This document shows, in pieces, positions 6,530-10,024 of a stretch of DNA of 10,024 nt (its first letter is position 1; every line of letters begins with the position of its first letter). Origin of the DNA: Candidatus Latescibacterota bacterium (GTDB lineage Bacteria > JAAXHH01); the NCBI GenBank assembly GCA_022821935.1, contig JAJECR010000035.1:1-10024 (forward strand), read 5' to 3'. Made by a program: the position numbers and the translations under genes. The notes under the pieces were generated by a model. The model was not told where the DNA came from, did no database searches, and saw only the letters and a program-made list of their open reading frames with translations.

Positions 6530-7275
6530 GCACGACAATGAACGGTCCGATCCTGCAATTCGTTAACCTGACCCTCGGTTACGACCGACATCCGGCGGTC
6601 CACCATCTCGATTACACCATTCGGGCCGGCGCCCTGGTCGCCGTGGTGGGACCAAACGGTGCCGGAAAGTCGACGCTACTCAAAGGGACCGTCGGCAGCC
6701 TCGCGCCGCTCGGCGGCGAGATCAGGTTGACGGGGATTGAAGTCTCGGATATCGCGTACCTTCCCCAGCAGTCCGAAATCGATCAGGGTTTTCCGATCTC
6801 GGTATTCGACATGGTGGCCATGGGATTGTGGCGAAAGACCCGGGCGTTCCGCCGATTCGGACGGGAGGGCTACCGGAAGATTGGCGAGGCTCTGGATATC
6901 GTTGGGCTGAGTGGTTTCGAGAAGCGTCCGATCGGCACCCTCTCCGGCGGGCAAATGCAACGTGCCCTGTTCGCCCGCCTGCTCCTCCAGGACGCGCGGC
7001 TGATTCTTCTGGACGAGCCGTTCACGTCCATCGATTCGGCGACCGTGCGTGATCTCAAGGGACTCATTCGTCGCTGGCACGGGGAGCGGCGGACGGTGGT
7101 CGCCGTCCTGCACGACCTGGATCAGGTTCGGACGGAATTCCCGGAGACCCTGTTGCTGGCCCGCGAACAGATCGCAGCCGGACCGACGGAGAACGTCCTG
7201 TCTCCAGCGAATCTCGATCAGGCGCGCCGGCTTACCGAGGCCTTTGACGAAGAAGCGGCCGTATGCGTGAGATGA
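6526..7275 (+). CDS. aztA: Zinc ABC transporter ATP-binding protein AztA
   Basis: This 249-residue protein is the ATPase that powers zinc import together with the permease encoded next door. All ABC motifs are intact: Walker A GPNGAGKST at residues 42-50, the Q-loop in YLPQQSE, the signature LSGGQMQRA at 139-147, Walker B LILLDEP at 159-165 and the switch His196 in VLHDLD. The N-terminal NLTLGYDRHPAVHHL stretch is what I associate with the AztA branch rather than classical ZnuC, and the gene order agrees. The start at 6526 is chosen because it overlaps the preceding small gene by four bases (ATGA), as expected for coupled translation; the frame also stays open upstream to 6499. It acts at the cytoplasmic face of the inner membrane. 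ABC metal-importer identity is certain; the Azt assignment rests on remembered family features. Confidence 0.93.
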   Translation: MSTTMNGPILQFVNLTLGYDRHPAVHHLDYTIRAGALVAVVGPNGAGKSTLLKGTVGSLAPLGGEIRLTGIEVSDIAYLPQQSEIDQGFPISVFDMVAMGLWRKTRAFRRFGREGYRKIGEALDIVGLSGFEKRPIGTLSGGQMQRALFARLLLQDARLILLDEPFTSIDSATVRDLKGLIRRWHGERRTVVAVLHDLDQVRTEFPETLLLAREQIAAGPTENVLSPANLDQARRLTEAFDEEAAVCVR

Positions 7276-7303
7276 ACGCCATGACTTCCTCTCTTCATCA
7301 GGT

Positions 7304-7308
7304 GGAGG
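7304..7308 (+). promoter_or_regulatory. Ribosome binding site that sets the aztB start
   Basis: GGAGG, within AGGTGGAGG, lies seven bases before the ATG at 7316 but only four before the GTG at 7313. The ATG is therefore the better start. Confidence 0.7.
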
Positions 7309-7315
7309 CCCCGTG

Positions 7316-8182
7316 ATGTACGATGCCATAATCGCCCCCTTCGTCGAATTCGGCTTCATGCGCCGGGCCCTTGTCGGGTGCCTTGCCCTTTCACTGGGGG
7401 CGACACCCATCGGGGTGTTCCTGACCTTGCGGCGGATGAGTCTGACCGGGGATGCCATGGCCCATGCGATTCTGCCCGGCGCGGCGCTCGGATATCTCGT
7501 GGCGGGACTGTCGCTCGGCGCCATGACGCTCGGCGGGGTGATCGCCGGGGTGACTGTGGCATTGCTCTCCGGATTGGTAGCCCGAACCACCGTGGCCCGT
7601 GAGGATTCCAGCCTGGCCGCCTTCTATCTGATTTCCCTTGCCGTCGGGGTCGTGATCGTATCGACGCGCGGAAGCAATGTCGACCTGTTGCACATCCTGT
7701 TCGGCACGGTGCTCGCCTTGAACGATGCGGCCATATTCCTGGTCGCGGGAATCGCCACGGTCACCCTGTTCGGACTCGCCATCATCTACCGGCCATTGGT
7801 GATGGAGTGTTTCGACCCCGGTTTTCTCCGCTCGGTCAGTTCCTTGAGTCCGGTGGCCCATTACAGCTTTCTCGTCCTGGCGGTCCTCAATCTGGTGGGC
7901 GGGTTTCATGCCCTGGGGACCCTTATGGCGGTGGGGATCATGATCCTTCCCGCCGCCGCCGCGCGGTTTTGGACGCGCGACGTCACGCCCCTGCTGGTCA
8001 TCGGTATGCTTGCGGCCTTCCTGGGTGGGTTTGTCGGCCTGTTGTTGTCCTATCACGCCAGTCTGCCTTCCGGTCCCGCCATCATCCTGACGGCGGGCGC
8101 GTTCTATCTGTTCTCCCTGTCCTTCGGAACTGACGGCGTAATCATGACGCGCCTCAGGTCCCACCATCATCTTGAAGCATGA
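7316..8182 (+). CDS. aztB: Zinc ABC transporter permease AztB
   Basis: The 288-residue protein is an ABC-3 family metal permease (ZnuB/MntB type) that forms the channel of the importer as a dimer in the inner membrane. It has about eight hydrophobic spans. Conserved stretches include LTGDAMAHAILPGAALGYL near residue 40, which lines the translocation and ATPase-coupling region in this family, and NLVGGFHALGTLMAVGIMILP in the second half. The near-C-terminal SYHASLPSGPAIIL is also typical. The tail carries three consecutive His (HHHLEA), which may touch metal or be incidental. A 40-base gap with a strong ribosome site separates it from aztA, and its TGA overlaps the aztC ATG by four bases. Permease identity is certain; Azt rather than Znu is likely from overall resemblance. 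Confidence 0.93.
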   Translation: MYDAIIAPFVEFGFMRRALVGCLALSLGATPIGVFLTLRRMSLTGDAMAHAILPGAALGYLVAGLSLGAMTLGGVIAGVTVALLSGLVARTTVAREDSSLAAFYLISLAVGVVIVSTRGSNVDLLHILFGTVLALNDAAIFLVAGIATVTLFGLAIIYRPLVMECFDPGFLRSVSSLSPVAHYSFLVLAVLNLVGGFHALGTLMAVGIMILPAAAARFWTRDVTPLLVIGMLAAFLGGFVGLLLSYHASLPSGPAIILTAGAFYLFSLSFGTDGVIMTRLRSHHHLEA

Positions 8183-9114
8183 TTCCAAGGCCGAACAATA
8201 GAGAATCCCTAATGATATCAATACGTTCTGTCCTTTCCTGCGCATTCGCCGCCGTTTTGATCGCTGTGTCAGGGTCGGTGACCGCCCGGGCATACGCCCC
8301 CATCGACGTCGTTGCCACCTTCAGCATCCTGGGAGATATGGTCCGGCAGGTAGGCGGGGACCGGGTGCGCGTCACTACCCTCGTCGGCCCCGACAGCGAC
8401 GCCCACGTCTATCGCCCGACCCCGGCAGACGCCCGGGCCGTCGCCGGGACCAGGCTGCTGGTCATCAACGGATTGGGTTTTGAGGGCTGGATAGAACGCC
8501 TGACGGAGGCATCCGGCTACAAGGGGCGCGTCGTGACGGCGACCGACGGCGTCGAGCCCCGCAGGATGACGGATAACGAGCAGGGCGAGATCGATCCCCA
8601 TGCCTGGCAGAATCTGGCCAATGCCCGGATCTATGTCCGCAACATCGCCGATGGCCTGGCTGCGATTGATCCTGCGGGGGCCGATATCTATCGCGGCAAC
8701 GCGGCGCGTTACATGGAGGAGATCGACGCGGTCGAGGCACAGGTTCGCGAGGCGGTCGGTGCGCTGCCGGTCGAACGGCGCAAGGTGGTCACGTCCCATG
8801 ACGCTTTCGGCTATCTGTCGGCAGCCTACGGCATCGAATTCCATGCTCCGGTCGGTTTCAGCACCGAAGCGGAGGCGTCCGCGGGTGACGTTGCCAGGCT
8901 GATTCGCCAGATTAACAGGGAAAAAATCCCGGCCGTCTTTCTCGACAACATCTCCGACCGCCGCCTCCTCGACCAGATCGTCCGGGAAACCGGAGCGCGG
9001 ATCGGCGGCACGCTCTATTCCGACGCGCTGTCGAAGGAGGACGGTCCGGCTGGCACCCACCTTGGCATGATGCTACACAACATCCGAACATTGGTCGCCG
9101 CTTTAGGCGGATGA
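8179..9114 (+). CDS. aztC: Periplasmic zinc-binding protein AztC
   Basis: This 311-residue cluster A-I solute-binding protein captures zinc in the periplasm and hands it to AztB. A signal peptide covers roughly residues 1-40, with likely cleavage near TARAYA. The mature part begins with the typical VVATFSILGDMVRQVGGD. Likely zinc ligands in precursor numbering are His76 (SDAHVY), His141 (DPHAW), His207 (SHDAFGY) and Asp282 (YSDALS), a three-His-one-Asp set that fits zinc. His rather than Glu at the third position also separates it from manganese-type relatives. The His- and acid-rich loop of ZnuA is missing; the segment before DPHAW is short and has no His. The ATG at 8179 overlaps the aztB stop (ATGA); an ATG at 8212 would give a shorter signal peptide and cannot be excluded. 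In Paracoccus the aztABC genes are joined by the chaperone gene aztD, which is not seen here. Confidence 0.92.
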   Translation: MIPRPNNRESLMISIRSVLSCAFAAVLIAVSGSVTARAYAPIDVVATFSILGDMVRQVGGDRVRVTTLVGPDSDAHVYRPTPADARAVAGTRLLVINGLGFEGWIERLTEASGYKGRVVTATDGVEPRRMTDNEQGEIDPHAWQNLANARIYVRNIADGLAAIDPAGADIYRGNAARYMEEIDAVEAQVREAVGALPVERRKVVTSHDAFGYLSAAYGIEFHAPVGFSTEAEASAGDVARLIRQINREKIPAVFLDNISDRRLLDQIVRETGARIGGTLYSDALSKEDGPAGTHLGMMLHNIRTLVAALGG

Positions 9115-9222
9115 TCGGAATCGGAGACCGAGCGCATATGTCTTGTCCGAAGTGTTGACGCCGTCCGCGACCACCGCCGTGCGCAACTGGCCGCCACGAA
9201 GGTGCGTGGCAAGGAGAGACCC
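9103..9222 (-). pseudogene. Possible remnant of an outer-membrane beta-barrel C-terminus
   Basis: The spacer between aztC and zur is about 108 bases, long for this compact operon. On the minus strand it stays open and reads, among others, RTAVVADGVN then SDKTYALGLRFR, with the alternating polar/hydrophobic pattern and terminal aromatic typical of the last strands of outer-membrane barrels. The frame ends at TAA (complement of 9103-9105) after four extra residues (RSSA... region), overlapping the aztC end. Upstream on that strand lies zur, so no intact gene exists. It could be the tail of a receptor or porin gene displaced when the operon was assembled, or a chance reading. This is pattern recognition only. 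Confidence 0.22.
9211..9216 (+). promoter_or_regulatory. Ribosome binding site that sets the zur start
   Basis: AAGGAG lies six bases before the ATG at 9223. It favours this ATG over the in-frame GTG at 9202, which lies upstream of the site. Confidence 0.75.
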
Positions 9223-9684
9223 ATGAATAACGAAGCGGTTTCCCATGTACTCGAACGAGCCGAGGAGCTTTGCCGTGAACGCGGCGCGCGGCTGACCGAA
9301 CAACGCAAGGCCGCGCTGCAACTGCTGTGCTTATCTGAAAAACCGCTCAGTGCTTACGAGCTGTTGGAGCGCATGCGCGGCGTAGTCCGAAATCCCGCAC
9401 CGCCGACAGTCTACAGGGCATTGCATTTCCTGGTGGACCAGGGCATGGTGCACAAGCTCGAGAGCCTGAACGCTTATGTGGGCTGTGCGCATCCGGATCA
9501 TCCGCACGCCAGCCAGTTCCTGATCTGTGATGACTGCGGAGAGGTCGCCGAGGTTGAAGACCCCAGTGTGGCCAGGAGCCTGAAAGCGGCGGGCAATGAG
9601 ATTGGATTCCGTACCAGGCGGCCGGTCGTCGAACTGCTGGGAACCTGTGCGCAGTGCAGTTCGGAGAAAGACAATCAAGACTGA
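9223..9684 (+). CDS. zur: Zinc uptake regulator Zur (Fur family)
   Basis: This 153-residue cytosolic repressor binds operators as a dimer when loaded with zinc and releases them when zinc is scarce. The N-terminal winged helix contains the recognition region PPTVYRALHFL starting at residue 60. The structural zinc site is complete: Cys102, Cys105 (CDDC) and Cys142, Cys145 (CAQC). The residues matching the E. coli Zur sensing site are also present: His77, Cys88, His95 and Glu110. This full set, together with the YVGCAHPDHPH stretch, supports Zur over Fur, Mur or PerR. Its place inside a zinc-uptake operon headed by a Zur-type operator implies negative autoregulation. No separate promoter or operator is visible in the 108-base gap before it. 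Identity is firm. Confidence 0.95.
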   Translation: MNNEAVSHVLERAEELCRERGARLTEQRKAALQLLCLSEKPLSAYELLERMRGVVRNPAPPTVYRALHFLVDQGMVHKLESLNAYVGCAHPDHPHASQFLICDDCGEVAEVEDPSVARSLKAAGNEIGFRTRRPVVELLGTCAQCSSEKDNQD

Positions 9685-9721
9685 GACGAATCCTGTTCAC
9701 CCTTAGCGTAAAGGAATTGAA

Positions 9722-10024
9722 GTGCCCCTGTCAGAGAGACTTCCCGTTACTGTCCTGTCCGGCTTTCTCGGCGCAGGCAAGACCACGCTGCTCAACAACA
9801 TGCTCAACAATCGCGCGGGCAAGCGCGTCGCGGTCATCGTCAACGACATGAGCGAGGTAAACATCGACGCGGCGCTCGTTGAGCGCGGCGGTGCGGAACT
9901 CTCGAGGACCGAGGAGAAGCTGGTCGAGATGTCGAACGGCTGCATCTGCTGCACGCTGCGAGACGACCTGCTCGCCGAGGTCTCACGGCTCGCGCAGGAG
10001 AAACGCTTCGACTACCTGCTCATC
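9722..10024 (+). CDS. zigA: COG0523 zinc-responsive GTPase metallochaperone, ZigA/ZagA type (3' end cut off)
   Basis: The first 101 codons of a G3E-family GTPase are present; the gene continues past the right edge, and relatives are about 400 residues long. The P-loop GFLGAGKTT is at residues 14-22, the VNDMSEVNIDA stretch at about 40-50 is typical of the YciC/ZagA/ZigA branch, and GCICC with the metal-binding Cys74-x-Cys76-Cys77 is intact. Such proteins use GTP hydrolysis to place zinc into client enzymes when zinc is limiting. In Bacillus the relative ZagA supports the folate enzyme FolE; in Acinetobacter ZigA is linked to histidine use. The client here is unknown. The GTG start at 9722 is chosen because TAAAGGA (9709-9715) ends six bases upstream. 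It lies 37 bases after zur and is probably in the same transcript. Confidence 0.92.
   Translation, partial: MPLSERLPVTVLSGFLGAGKTTLLNNMLNNRAGKRVAVIVNDMSEVNIDAALVERGGAELSRTEEKLVEMSNGCICCTLRDDLLAEVSRLAQEKRFDYLLI

Noticed and set aside
6676..7590. 304-codon open frame on the minus strand
   Set aside because: It spans the reverse of aztA and the start of aztB; a product of GC-rich codon bias, without recognisable motifs.
7391..8293. 300-codon open frame on the minus strand
   Set aside because: It is the reverse of aztB, giving a Gln/Arg/Gly-rich low-complexity product as expected from an antisense membrane-protein gene.
1..10024. tRNA, rRNA, CRISPR array, insertion sequence or integrase
   Set aside because: Nothing with the expected repeats, cloverleaf or transposase motifs was noticed by eye; the window is almost filled by recognisable genes.

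Overview
The window joins two different kinds of content in GC-rich DNA from a Gram-negative (lipid A-making) bacterium. The left half (about 1-5077) holds core housekeeping genes: the end of a WaaA (Kdo transferase) that runs without interruption into LpxK (lipid A 4'-kinase) as one polypeptide; dnaN (beta sliding clamp) on the opposite strand; and guaA (GMP synthase). I cannot fix the phylum from sequence alone. The WaaA-LpxK fusion and a dnaN/guaA pair without dnaA nearby do not resemble a familiar proteobacterial layout, and an uncultured lineage is a plausible but unproven guess.

The right half (about 5158-10024) is a zinc-starvation operon read on the + strand. It opens with a sigma70-type promoter (TTGACT - 17 bp - TATACT) whose expected transcription start lies inside a 20-base near-perfect palindrome resembling a Zur box. 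Then follow, tightly spaced: a NicO/RcnA-family membrane transporter with a His-rich loop; a 40-residue single-span membrane protein that is easily missed; aztA (ABC ATPase), aztB (permease) and aztC (zinc-binding protein); zur (the zinc-sensing Fur-family repressor, with both zinc sites intact); and the first 101 codons of a ZigA/ZagA-type COG0523 GTPase that runs off the right edge. The nicO/small ORF, small ORF/aztA and aztB/aztC junctions are 1-nt gaps or 4-nt ATGA overlaps, which points to one transcript with translational coupling.

The simplest reading is this. When zinc is plentiful, Zn-Zur sits on the operator and silences the operon, including its own gene. When zinc runs low, AztABC imports zinc, the COG0523 GTPase helps deliver scarce metal to selected enzymes, and the NicO-like protein and the small membrane protein play roles that the context ties to zinc but the sequence does not define. 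The genes resemble proteobacterial azt/zur loci, so the module may have been acquired by transfer beside guaA. No tRNA, rRNA, CRISPR array, insertion sequence or integrase is visible.

The most novel-looking items are the WaaA-LpxK fusion, the 40-residue membrane protein between nicO and aztA, the presence of a supposed metal exporter at the head of a zinc-uptake operon, and a possible outer-membrane-protein C-terminal remnant between aztC and zur.
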